Source: Epinephelus fuscoguttatus
Lineage: Eukaryota > Chordata > Actinopteri > Perciformes > Serranidae
Reading direction: 5' to 3'
Length of the DNA stretch: 64,000 nt
Assembly (NCBI RefSeq): GCF_011397635.1
Contig: NC_064767.1
Location: forward strand, 18,455,037-18,519,036
In this document: in pieces, positions 47,194-59,400 of the stretch
Layout: the number at the start of each line of letters is the position of its first letter
Position numbering within the stretch: position 1 is the first letter of the stretch
Notes under the pieces: model-generated
Database searches by the model: none
Told to the model about the DNA's origin: nothing
What the model saw: the letters and a program-made list of their open reading frames with translations, nothing else
Program-made: the position numbers and the translations under genes

Positions 47194-47875
47194 GAGTGCT
47201 TTCACACCTGCCCTGTTTGGTTCGGTTCAATCCAACTCAAGTTCGTTTGCCCCCTAAGTGTGGTTCATTTGGGCAGGTGTGAACACAGCACTCGCACTCA
47301 GGTGCGCAACAAAACAACCAGACCAAGACCTTCTTGAAGAGGTGGTCTCAGTCCTGTTACAAACAAACTCTGGTGCGGTTCATTTGTGGTGAGAACGTGT
47401 TCCAACCTCGATCTGAACCAACTGCAGTCACATGACACATTGTTTGGGTGCTGAAGGATTATTAATGTGCACCTCCTCCTGCACTGCCTTAATATGCACA
47501 TTCAGCACATCAAATGCATCAAAACATTGTTTTCTAGTTGGAGCCGCGCCTCGTTTTCAAACTGTATGGTTTGACTAAAATGAACAATGACAGCAATATA
47601 GTCCACGATGAGCAGCGCTAAAATCAACCTGCGTAGTTGTCCCTCCATTGTGACATTAGAAAGTGTCACATTTATCTTGCAAGTGTACTCTTCTTCAGCA
47701 TTTTGTTTACTTCCTGGATTTTTCCCACATGGAAATTCTGACCAATCAAGAACAGCTTTCTCGTGCAAGGCATTTGATCTGGTCCGCTTGTAAATGCTGC
47801 CATGAGAACATGAACCAACTCAACTCAGTCCCTGATTTGGACCAAGGCAAGACAACTCTAGGTCTGAAAGCACCC
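47194..47875. mobile_element. Harbinger-type MITE with TAA duplication
   Basis: Ends GAGTGCTTTCACACCT and AGGTCTGAAAGCACCC are inverted repeats (two differences in 16) flanked by TAA at 47191-47193 and 47876-47878. Three-base TWA duplications are characteristic of PIF/Harbinger elements. Interior is non-coding. Confidence 0.7.
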
Positions 47876-48791
47876 TAAAAAACTGTTATGGCAGTGATTT
47901 ATTGAGCACCCTTAACATGTACCTTGGCACAAGTAGCTCAGGCTCCACTTTTTAGGGGGAGTTTTCTTTTATTTGACAGCACAGTACAGAATGAAAGACA
48001 CATGGGGAAAGATTAAAACTGGGTGTGTTATGGTTAGGTAGCTGCTGCTTGTGTGCCAAAGACTACATTTTTCAGATGGATAAAATTGAACTCCACATCC
48101 TTGGTCTTCTGTCATAATTTTCTGTGTTTCTGGATCAAAGTTTTGGCCCTTGAGATGACTTTTACTCTGTATGCTCAGTGGTGTGTTGCAAATCACTCCA
48201 GTGCTTTAATAAACAGCTGAATAGATTTATTATAGCATATGTCAAAGATTATGAAATATGAACTGAGGACCACAGGCTGCAAAATGAATCACATATTCCT
48301 CTCCTTGTTTATATATAAACAGTGCATGTCACATAAAAATATAAACAGAAAGAAGTATCACTGCTCTGTTTGCAAGATATTAAACTTTAAGTAGAATGAC
48401 ACAGAAAATCATTTACAGTCACAAACTGTACAACAGTTGGCAGAAGAGAGGTGCAGGGCAGTTAAAGCAAGAGCATGAGAGAGTGGATTATATTTGCTTT
48501 ATGTACAGTTCTGTTGAGTGTAAAAATCCAGGTGATAGAGTTTTCTTTGTCTATGTAGAACAGATTATTAAAGGTTACACTTTTTATCATGACTGGATTA
48601 CAAGAAACATTCATTGAAGGTTGGGGGCTAATTGAAACACTTGATAACAAAAAGCAAAGTGAAGAGAGGTAGACAAAAGGGAGGATGACGAGAGACTGAG
48701 AAGAACTGAAGCGATTTAGAGAAGGATAGAGCGAGACTGCGGGGAGGGAGAAAGATAAGAGTGAAGGAGTCGGCAACATGCAGATGGGAAT
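47876..48791 (-). terminator. pcsk2 3' UTR region with candidate polyadenylation signal
   Basis: Downstream (leftwards) of the pcsk2 stop, the minus strand has AATAAA at 48231-48226, giving a ~560-base 3' UTR. Another occurs near 47970. Choice between them is not possible from sequence alone. Confidence 0.45.
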
Positions 48792-49281
48792 TTAGTTGTT
48801 TTTACTCAGCAAGCTCTTGAGACTTCTCTCTACAGCCTCATCCAGCTCCTCCTCCAGCTCCTCCTTTTTGGACATTGCGAGTTTGGACTGATAATCACGT
48901 ACTATCTGGTCTATGTAAGGGGCACTTTGTGTTCCGTGCAGCATGAGAGTCCACTCCTTCAGGACTCCGCGCTGTGGTTCCTCGCCCTGAAAGCCCACCT
49001 CCAGGACCCAGGTCCCGCGGGGGTCCTCACCCCAGGTGTGCGTGGTCATGAAGGGCCACTTGTCGAAACCCACCTTGGAGTCATCGTCGCGGGGCCTTCT
49101 GCTCAGCAGGATGGACTTTGTGCCCATGGGCGAAGTCATGTTGATGTTGAGGTCGCCGCGGCGGCTGGCGTTGACGGTGACCACCGCCTGAACGTGCTCC
49201 AGGTAGCGGACAAAGTTGTCCTTCCCCTGGCAGGCTTCAGTGGTGATGGCCAGCACCAGTTTGTTGCCAGACTGGATTTTA
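48792..49281 (-). CDS. pcsk2: pcsk2 last exon (P domain end and C terminus)
   Basis: Acceptor TTCTTCTCCAG|TAAAATCC. The first T completes His (CA|T). 163 codons including TAA at 48792. Contains [32 protein letters not shown] and the acidic, amphipathic tail ending SLLSKNN. Confidence 0.96.
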
Positions 49282-52200
49282 CTGGAGAAGAAAAAATAGA
49301 TTGAGGAATATAAATTTGTGTATCAGAGAGGCAGATAAAGGTCAAACATCAGTGTTAAACATGAGCAAAATGAAATAAGACGGAACATGGACACATTATC
49401 ACCACAATAAGATGGCTTTAGGCATCCCTGCAGCCAAGACTGACAGAGCAGGTGAAAGAAAATTAAAGTACTTGACCTAGTTTCCTATAGAGCCATCCAA
49501 CCTTGACAGAGAATGAGGCCTGTATTTTAACCTCTTCCCTCATTGCAGAGATTATTGTCATGTCCACTTACTTGACTCAAGTCAAGTAAGTGGGGGCAAT
49601 AAAACAGTATTTGGTCTCCAATACATGGCCACGGTTTATATTAGGTGCTACCGTTTGTCACATAATATTCTAGCTTTTTAATATTTACTGTTAAAGGTCT
49701 TAAACTCTATTATGGCTTAATTCAGAATTCATATTTTCTCATTTACTTAAATATGAATTCTGAAAAATTAAACAAAATTTGACGTTAAAGGGCTCTTGTA
49801 TTTGTATTTTGGGTTTCTACTAGAACATGTTTACAAGCTTTAATGTTCAAAAATCACTTCATTTCGGCTGGAATGTGTGGACAATTAAATCATTCCACAA
49901 CCAGAAACCATGGTTTACCAGAACCATCCGGCATCATGGACAATTATTATACATCAGTCAAGGATGTAAGAAGACACAAGAAAGTACTAAATCACACTGC
50001 ACGAGTCAAAGGAGATGATGGGATCCCATTTCACTGCAGTTGTACCATGTATTATTTCATGTTACGAATAAATTATGATTGATTAGTTGATTGATGTTTT
50101 CCTCATACCACCTGTGCTGGAACACCTGTATTAACCCTCTGTCTTAAACGCTCTGTTTTAGCACCTGTCTCTTTAAGCCCATTCTGCTCTGACTGGTCAG
50201 CGATTCAGGGTTTTCTGCACTATAACAGAATATGGCGGCACTTTCTACTTAAGAAAATCCCCAGTAAAAGCATCTAAACCAAAATCTTCACAGCCTGACA
50301 CGTTCTAGCAGGAATACGATCTGAAATCAGGGAGTATTCTGGAGTACTTGTTTCCCTGATTAGCATGTAGCTATATGTAGCATTGTATTTGCAGCTGGGA
50401 AATGACTGTATATGGTGGTACTTTCTACCACAAGAAAAAAAAAATCACAAGGCTTCTAAACCAAAATATTTGCAACCAGACATGTTGCAGCAGGAACATG
50501 ATCAAAAATCAGAGAAAAATGAACAACATCAGCAACCAAGATTATATTTTGCCCTGATGTTAGCATGTAGCTACATGTAGCAGTGTAGGCTACGTAATGT
50601 AAACACTTGCAGTAGTGTGCCTGGTGCAGATGACCATCTAAAGAAATGTGTCATCTCATTATTTAAAATTTTGCCCACATTTAAATATGAACATGATATG
50701 ATATTTTATATAATCATAATAATGGATCAATTATTTCAATACAACGACAAGAATCTGCTCAAAACAAATAGAGCACTGAGAAAACCAACAAATTTTCACA
50801 TGTGACCAGCTGGAAACATGAAACTTTTGACACTTTTGTTTGATAAATTGTTAATTAGAAACAACAATTTTACCAAACACAAAAGTTTGAACGATGTCCA
50901 ATAATACCTCACTGCCTCTTAGATGAATTTAAACAACTGTACTGTAGAAAAGCGTATATTATATAGTCAGCTGTAAATCTGAGCCATGTTGTCAATAAAC
51001 TATACATGTAAACACCTGACCACCTCTGAATTGTAGCTCCTTTTCAGTGCACAAAGAGGTCCTTTTTCATTTTGTCACGACGGATTTGTCCACAGCAGAC
51101 TGTAAAAGCAGGCAAATCTAAGTACTGTTGTTGCTTCATGGTAGGGATGACATACTGCTGTTACCGTCTCTTTGGGTGATGGAAAGGAAGAGTGAGAACA
51201 CAGCAGGGCAGGGGTGGTGGCCAAAGGCTATGAGGAGGCTTAATAACATTATTAGAGGCCAAGGCTGCACCGCAGGCAGCAGGGAAATGGGGGTGGAGAG
51301 AAGGCAACGGGGACAAGACACAGAGAGTGAGCGAGAGAGATGTGTGGAACAGCACTCAGTTTGAAAAATGATTAATAGAGCACTACGCTGAGCACAGAGA
51401 GGTGAGCTGCTGAGGGCTGATGAAGCAAATTACTATTCCCAGAAAAACAGAACAATTCACAGCGGGGTGTTTCATACTAAGTTACGCCCTACACTGCATG
51501 TTGAGACATCTGAAATAACCAAATATTAAACTGTTTTTTTCTACTAACAACTCTACTAATGACTCCACATACACTCACTTTATTAAATACACCTAAGTGA
51601 CTTTGAATGTAGCATGGTTGTTGGTGCCAGATGGGCTGGGCTGAGTATTTCCGAAACTGCTGATCTACTGGGATTTCCACACACAACCATCTCTAGGGTT
51701 TAGAGAAGAGAAAATACCCAGTGAGCAGCAGTTCTCTGGGTGAAAATGCCTTGTTGATGCCAGAGGTCAGAGGAGAATGGCCAGACTGGTCCAAGATGAT
51801 AGAAAGGCAACAGTAACTCAAATAACCACTGGTCACAACCAAGGTCTGCAGAAGACCATCTCTGAACCAACAACACGTCCAACCTTGAAGCAGATGGGCT
51901 ACAGCAGCAGAAGACCACACCAGGTGCCACTCCTGTCAGCTAACAACAGGAAACTGAGGCTACAGTTCACACAGGCTCACCAAAACTGGACAATAGAAGA
52001 TTGGAAAAACGTTGGCTGGTCTGATGAGTCTCAATTTCTTGTATCGACGGTTCTGGCTGGTGGTGGTGGTGTAATGGTGTGGGGGATATTTTCTTGGCAC
52101 ACTTTGGGCCCCTTAGTACCAACTGAGCATGGTTTAAACACCACAGCCTACCTGAGTACCTGTACCCATCTTCTGATGGCTACTTCCAGCAGGATAACAC

Positions 52201-53394
52201 ACCATGTCACAAAGCTCAGATCATCTCAAACTGGTTTCTTGAACATGATGATGAGTTCACTGTACTTCAGTGGCCTCCACAGTCACCAGACCTCAATCCA
52301 ATAGGATGTGGAGGAACGGGAGATTTGCTTCATGGGTGTGCAGCCGACAAATCTGCAGCAACTGTGTGATGCTATCATGTCAATATGGACCAAAGTCTCT
52401 GACAAATTTTCTCAGAAACTTGTTGAATCTATGCCATGAAGAATGAAGACAGTGCTGAAGGCAAAAGGGTGTACCTAATAAAGTGGCCAGTGAGTGTATG
52501 TAGGCTGTATGTGCAGAAAGAAAATATAAAGAGACAACTTCAGTTAGTGCAAGTTTGATAAAGTTATTTATCAAACTTGCAATTTGCCGCCACTTCATTT
52601 TTTTCTCCATTTTCATTATCATTAAAAGTGCCATTACTGTTTATGTTTAATCACTATAATTAGTTTATTAGAACGTGTGAGTGTTTATAACTAAACCTGG
52701 GAGTGAATATGTCCAGATTTATACAGTCTATGGTTTAGATCTCACTTTGACCCCCACAACAATTTGTGCGCAGCAGGTGCACAGTTCCTATCAGATAATG
52801 TTCGGAGTAATTACATCAGTCGGTCATAGAGCAGGGAGAGGGATGCCTCTGAAGGGCAGGACCAGCGTAGATTAAAAACAACCCCACACGCACAGTGGGG
52901 CACCGTGTGCCAGCTTCACTGATAATGAGAAGTTCTCCTCCAGCTAAGTAAGCCACAGCCAGCCAGAGCAGCTATCAGATCAATGCTGAGCAGTGTGTTT
53001 GCAAGCCTGGCTATGCTGGTGTTTATTGCTTTTCTCTGGTGATACACTATCATCAGAGGTGGGCTTGTTGTAATTATATCTGTACCACAATAGAAGCAGC
53101 AGAAGCCCTGTGGTGCTGCTGTGGAAACAGTGAACTGATGAGAAACAGGGACGTTATTTCTCCCTCATAAATACCACCTTTACGAGGGGTTATTCTTTCG
53201 GATATTTAAGGTTCGTCCATGTCCGATTGACGAATTGATGCCACTTTCTTCAATGGAACGTGTAAAGGCACAGCCACTCTGCATAATAGGGCAAGTCCTC
53301 ACCACCATTTGCATGTGAAATCCTCGGGGATGCAATAAAAGCACATGACTCTTAAGGGATGCTCCTTTTTTATCTAGCAGTCCTCTCAAAGGAG

Positions 53395-53433
<39 letters not shown>

Positions 53434-56400
53434 CCCACTTTCACACCATGTTGTTGACTGCATCGTCTGCAGAGCGCTGATTAGAGACTAAAATAAGGAA
53501 ATGGAGATGTTGATGGTTGCAAAAAAAATACACAGACGCACCGCATTCAGTCTGTTTTTTTTTTATCTTCACCCACACATTGACACTTACACAATGCATG
53601 TGAAAGCGTTAGTTCACGCACACATCTGCAGACATGAACACCTCCACCTGGAATCCCTTTCTGGCTGTCAGTCAGTCTAATTGACAGTGTTTTCAGGGTA
53701 CACCATGCTGGGCTATTTGTGGCGCTCTAATTAGAGCGAATAAGAGGGCTAGCCACAGGAAACCACCAGGCATCACACACGGGAGCTCAAAGCCTCAGGA
53801 TGTGATGAATGGATGGATGACGGAGCCCTCGTGAGGCAGCCAAGGGGGGACGGAGGAGATGAGTGGGAAAGGAAAGGCTGACAGGGAAGGAGGCTGGGAG
53901 GACAGAGATGAAAGTGATGGCAAGGATGTGGATGGAGGAGATGCAGGGAGGAAGACAGGGTGATGCAAGGGGAGATACTACTTAATGTGAGTGGATACAG
54001 GAAGATAAGAATGAAAGATGCGGGGCAGAGCTCTGAGGATCTCCTCCGAAGCAGAGGCCAGATGGATTGTTATCAAAACGCCACTCTACCCAGAGGCCTG
54101 ACAGCAGGAGTGAACATTAAAGCATGTGGGGAATATCTCATGCTTAAAATCAAGTCATTTTAAAGGAATTTATATGCAGTATACAAGACATAGTTCCTTT
54201 TCAAACTAGAATGACTGCCTCACAGTTGTTTGCCTCCACGAACCAAGTTGGAGTATCCATCCATGTCCGTCCAGACTCATATGACAGTAGACAATGCTTC
54301 AAATGTGGATGTTGCTGCAAAGACACTACAAATTCTAAAAAGTAGAGGCTTCACACACATCTTCAGAAGATCTAAACCATCAGCACAGTTTCAAGGTGGA
54401 CACCCAATATTACTGTCCGCAATTCAATTTGACAAAAGGTGTCCCCTTCTGTTCCCGAGTTATGCTGTTGAGTAACGGCCAGAGAAGTGTTTTTGCAGAA
54501 CATCATGGTGTCGCAGTGATGTTGACCTTTGACATTTTGGATATGAAATGTCATCATCACTTTATCCTGTTAGACATTTGCGCAAAATGTCTTTAAAATC
54601 AGTGTATGAATTCTTGAGTTACAGCCAAAAACAGGTTTTGTGAGATCACAGAAGCCTTGACCTCTGACCACCAAATTGTAATCAGTTCATTATTGAGTCC
54701 AAGTGGACGTTTGTGCCAAATTTTCCCTCCTGACATACTGCGTTCACAAGAATAGGATGAACAGAGAACCCCAAAACATAAATCCAGTCATGGCTGTCGC
54801 CAGCGGGGAGGCATACAAATGACTGAGGTACCATTAGCTTGACAAGGCATTTAGTAATGACTCTTTAGTTTGTATTTTTGGGTTCAAATTTAGTTTATAA
54901 ATATTTATTACAACCTTTTTGTCAAAGCCCATGTGGCAGAGATTTTACATAACCTTGCATTTGCTGTCTGTTTTAGTAAATATTTTAAGAAGCCCTTCCA
55001 GACATGTTTTACATTTAAATACTCTGCTTGCCAAGTTACACACGATTAAAATTACATCTGCTCCTTCTTCCTCAGAGAACGCAATCTTTTTTTTTTAGTT
55101 TAAAAAATGCAACTATCAGACACAAGGTATCTGCTACTTCACTGCAAGGTGAACAAGTATGCAGTGCTCAATTCAATTCAGTAAAAAAAAAAACGAAGAA
55201 AAGCTATGTGGATGTGTCTACAGTAGTTTCCATATTCTGTAAGTTGGAAATTGGACTAGATGTTACAGTCCCTGATGGTCATGCTTGAGACTACGCGTGG
55301 GAGTAATAGTGCCGTCTGGGGGTCCGAGTGGCAGCCAAAGGGTTAGATGGATAGAAAGGTGGGAGAGAGCAAAAGTAGATAGGTAGACGAGGATTGTCTT
55401 CCAAACTTGTTGTGATGTCACAAAAGTGAATCCAGGTTACTTTACTGCAGCTACAAGTGACAACTGTATTATGAAGCCAAATTCTAATCCAATGTATAGC
55501 ATCTGTAATAAATTTGCTAAATGACTTCCAGGTGGCTCCCAACATCATTAGACATTGATACTTAGTTGAATTTAGGGTGACCAACAGGACAACCTTTAAT
55601 GCCAATGCCAATTTCATATAGAATACTGGCGACAGATGACGATGATATTTTGTCGGTTTAAGTTGTGTTGTTAGGTAACCAATAACCAACTTTATCTGAA
55701 CATCTCATGCCAACGACATTTTGACATAGAATCATGACATTTAGTCACAGGGTATGGAGAATAAAACTCAACGTCTGCAAAGCTTCGTAACGTTAGGGTC
55801 TACACAACATGAAATTCTCATGTTGTTAGACATTTAAAATGTTGCCAACCTGATTTTCATTTCAACCAAAATTTAACATCTGTCTGATGATGTCATATTG
55901 ACATGCGGTGCCAGCTGGGCTGTACCAGTATTGAAGATTAAGGCCTTGTTTACACGGATGCCGATACAAATAAAAACAGATTTTTATTTATCCTGTGTAA
56001 AAAAAATTCCAGGTTTACACGATCAGTTGTGAAAACGATATCCCTGTTTACACGGTTACACAAAAATGGCATGCCAGGCCAGTGGGTGGCATTATGCCAT
56101 AGAAGAACGTTATGCATGCACAGTGATTTGTTTTCCTCTTGGCGCTAGTGATAACAACAATGATAAACTACATTTTAACCTTATGTAGCATAGTTAGCTG
56201 CTATGCACTTACTAATATTCGGCACAGAAGACGATGTAGCGGTGATGTTGATGCAGCAGTGCTAAATTCATTTGTAAGTAGTAGCTCGTAAGTAGTCCCA
56301 AAGGTGCTAACAAAATGTAAACAACCCCGCATATGTCCGCCAAATTTTAAAAAAAAAACAAAAAAACGTTCACTTTGGAAGGTGTTCTTAAAAATCTGTT

Positions 56401-59400
56401 TTCGTTGAGGAGAAACGCCAGTTACGTGTAAATGATAGGTGCAAACGCAAAGACAAATACCCGTTTTCAGAAATATGCAGAACCATATAAACAGGCCCTA
56501 ATACAGTCAGTGAACTGTCCCAGGAATGTACAGTACAGGCCAAAAGTTTGGACACACCTTCTCATTCAATGCGTTTTCTTTATTTTCATGACTATTTACA
56601 TTGTAGATTCTCACTGAAGGCATCAAAACTATGAATGAACACATGTGGAGTTATGTACTTAACAAAAAAAGGTGAAATAACTGAAAACATGTTTTATATT
56701 CTAGTTTCTTCAAAATAGCCACCCTTTGCTCTGATTACTGCTTTGCACACTCTTGGCATTCTCTCCATGAGCTTCAAGAGGTAGTCACCTGAAATGGTTT
56801 CCACTTCACAGGTGTGCCTTATCAGGGTTAATTAGTGGAATTTCTTGCTTTATCAATGGGGTTGGGACCATCAGTTGTGTTGTGCAGAAGTCAGGTTAAT
56901 ACACAGCCGACAGCCCTATTGGACAACTGTTAAAATTCATATTATGGCAAGAACCAATCAGCTAACTAAAGAAAAACCAGTGGCCATCATTACTTTAAGA
57001 AATGAAGGTCAGTCAGTCCGGAAAATTGCAAAAACTTTAAATGTGTCCCCAAGTGGAGTCGCAAAAACCATCAAGCGCTACAACGAAACTGGCACACATG
57101 AGGACCGACCCAGGAAAGGAAGACCAAGAGTCACCTCTGCTTCTGAGGATAAGTTCATCCGAGTCACCAGCCTCAGAAATCGCAAGTTAACAGCAGCTCA
57201 GATCAGAGACCAGATGAATGCCACACAGAGTTCTAGCAGCAGACCCATCTCTAGAACAACTGTTAAGAGGAGACTGCGCGAATCAGGCCTTCATGGTCAA
57301 ATAGCTGCTAGGAAACCACTGCTAAGGAGAGGCAACAAGCAGAAGAGATTTGTTTGGGCCGAGAAACACAAGGAATGGACATTAGACCAGTGGAAATCTG
57401 TGCTTTGGTCTGATGAGTCCAAATTTGTGATCTTTGGTTCCAACCGCCGTGTCTTTGTGAGACGCAGAAAAGGTGAACGGATGGATTCCACATGCCTGGT
57501 TCCCACTGTGAAGCATGGAGGAGGAGGTGTGATGGTGTGGGGGTGTTTTGCTGGTGACACTGTTGGGGATTTATTCAAATTTGAAGGCACACTGAACCAG
57601 CATGGCTACCACAGCATCCTGCAGCGACATGCCATCCCATCCGGTTTGCATTTAGTTGGACGATCATTTATTTTTCAACAGGACAATGACCCCAAACACA
57701 CCTCCAGGCTGTGTAAGGGCTATTTGACCAAGAAGGAGAGTGATGGAGTGCTGCAGCAGATGACCTGGCCTCCACAGTCACCGGACCTGAACCCAATCGA
57801 GATGGTTTGGGGTGAGCTGGACCGCAGAGTGAAGGCAAAGGGGCCAACAAGTGCTAAACACCTCTGGGAACTCCTTCAAGACTGTTGGAAAACCATTTCA
57901 GGTGACTACCTCTTGAAGCTCATGGAGAGAATGCCAAGAGTGTGCAAAGCAGTAATCAGTGCAAAGGGTGGCTATTTTGAAGAAACTAGAATATAAAACA
58001 TGTTTTCAGTTATTTCACCTTTTTTTGTTAAGTACATAACTCCACATGTGTTCATTCATAGTTTTGATGCCTTCAGTGAGAATCTACAATGTAAATAGTC
58101 ATGAAAATAAAGAAAACGCATTGAATGAGAAGGTGTGTCCAAACTTTTGGCCTGTACTGTAAATCAAACAGCAATAGTTACCTAAAGTTTGCTGACATTA
58201 GCTAAGATTAGCCACCATAAGCTACAGGTCGCACCAGACCAAGTGTGTTTGATTGTGTACAAATTGAAGTTTTCATGTGTAATACAAACAATGTTATAGT
58301 CCTTCTCTCAAAAGTATCTGAGCACAGAAAACCTTTGCACATGCATCACCCTGCAAACTAGATGCCACTAGATGTCTTCTGAGCATCTCTTCAACAAGTC
58401 TGTGAGGGATACTCACCGTAATCTTTCATACAGAAATCCAATTCAGATGTCAGATTTGTCAGAACAGTAATGCAGTGATTAACAAACACTGCCTGTCAGG
58501 ACATCAGTCTTTGTCATTATAAATCTGCAGGACCATCAGACAGACTGAGCAGCTAATCTAAATATCACTGGGTTATGAAGTGGACACTCCCATCGCATAT
58601 CTGTTATTGAATTAAGCCTTAGTGGGATAACTGAGTAATTAGATGAGTGTGTCTCTTGTGCTCAGCAGTGTTTTTCTCTTAGCATCTTGGTGAAAGTTTG
58701 AAATTGTAGAATATGTGGTGATTCCATGTAACATGCAGTAGGTATAGTTTTTAAAAAAGAAAAAAAAGAAGTAAAAATGGGTGGAAATGTGACTCACTGG
58801 GCCTCCTGAATGGATCCGGCTACGCAGTGGAAACGCTCAGGCACGGTTTTCCATTCCTTGGCCATTTTCACCATGCCCCCAGCGTCCAGGACACCGTAGC
58901 CAAACAGGTGGTTGAACTCGAGACCCACGCCATTCCTCCTCCATTGGTGGACCTCGTCATGGAGCTGGTTCCTCTTGGAAGTCAGGACTGACAGGTGCTG
59001 CATGTCTCTCCATGTCAGGTTAGGGCTGGGATGGACAGCGAGGAGAGTCAGTATTGTTAATTAGAACTGGTAGACATGGTAGCGGGGGAAAAAAACAACA
59101 TTAACTAATATTAAAACATTTCTGCTTCATGGTTTTGCCTTAATGACACACTTTCAATTATCTAAACATCATAGCGTCTGTACTGTGAGGCAGATGGCTG
59201 CCTTTGTCTGCGTCTCCCTCCATTATCTTGGCTCTGTGTAGTGACAGCTTTGCTCTGGCTGACTCACTGACTCCTGCCGTTGGTTCAAGTGTGTTTGGGC
59301 AGTAAAAAGGCCGTGCAGTCGTCCTAACAGCCTCGTGGGTTATTTGCCACCGGACAGGGCGAGCATCCACTCCCCCCAACAGCAACATCATTATTGTGTG

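Noticed and set aside
55291-55689. 132-codon minus-strand open frame in pcsk2 intron
   Set aside because: No domain found by eye and no flanking splice signals; likely chance.
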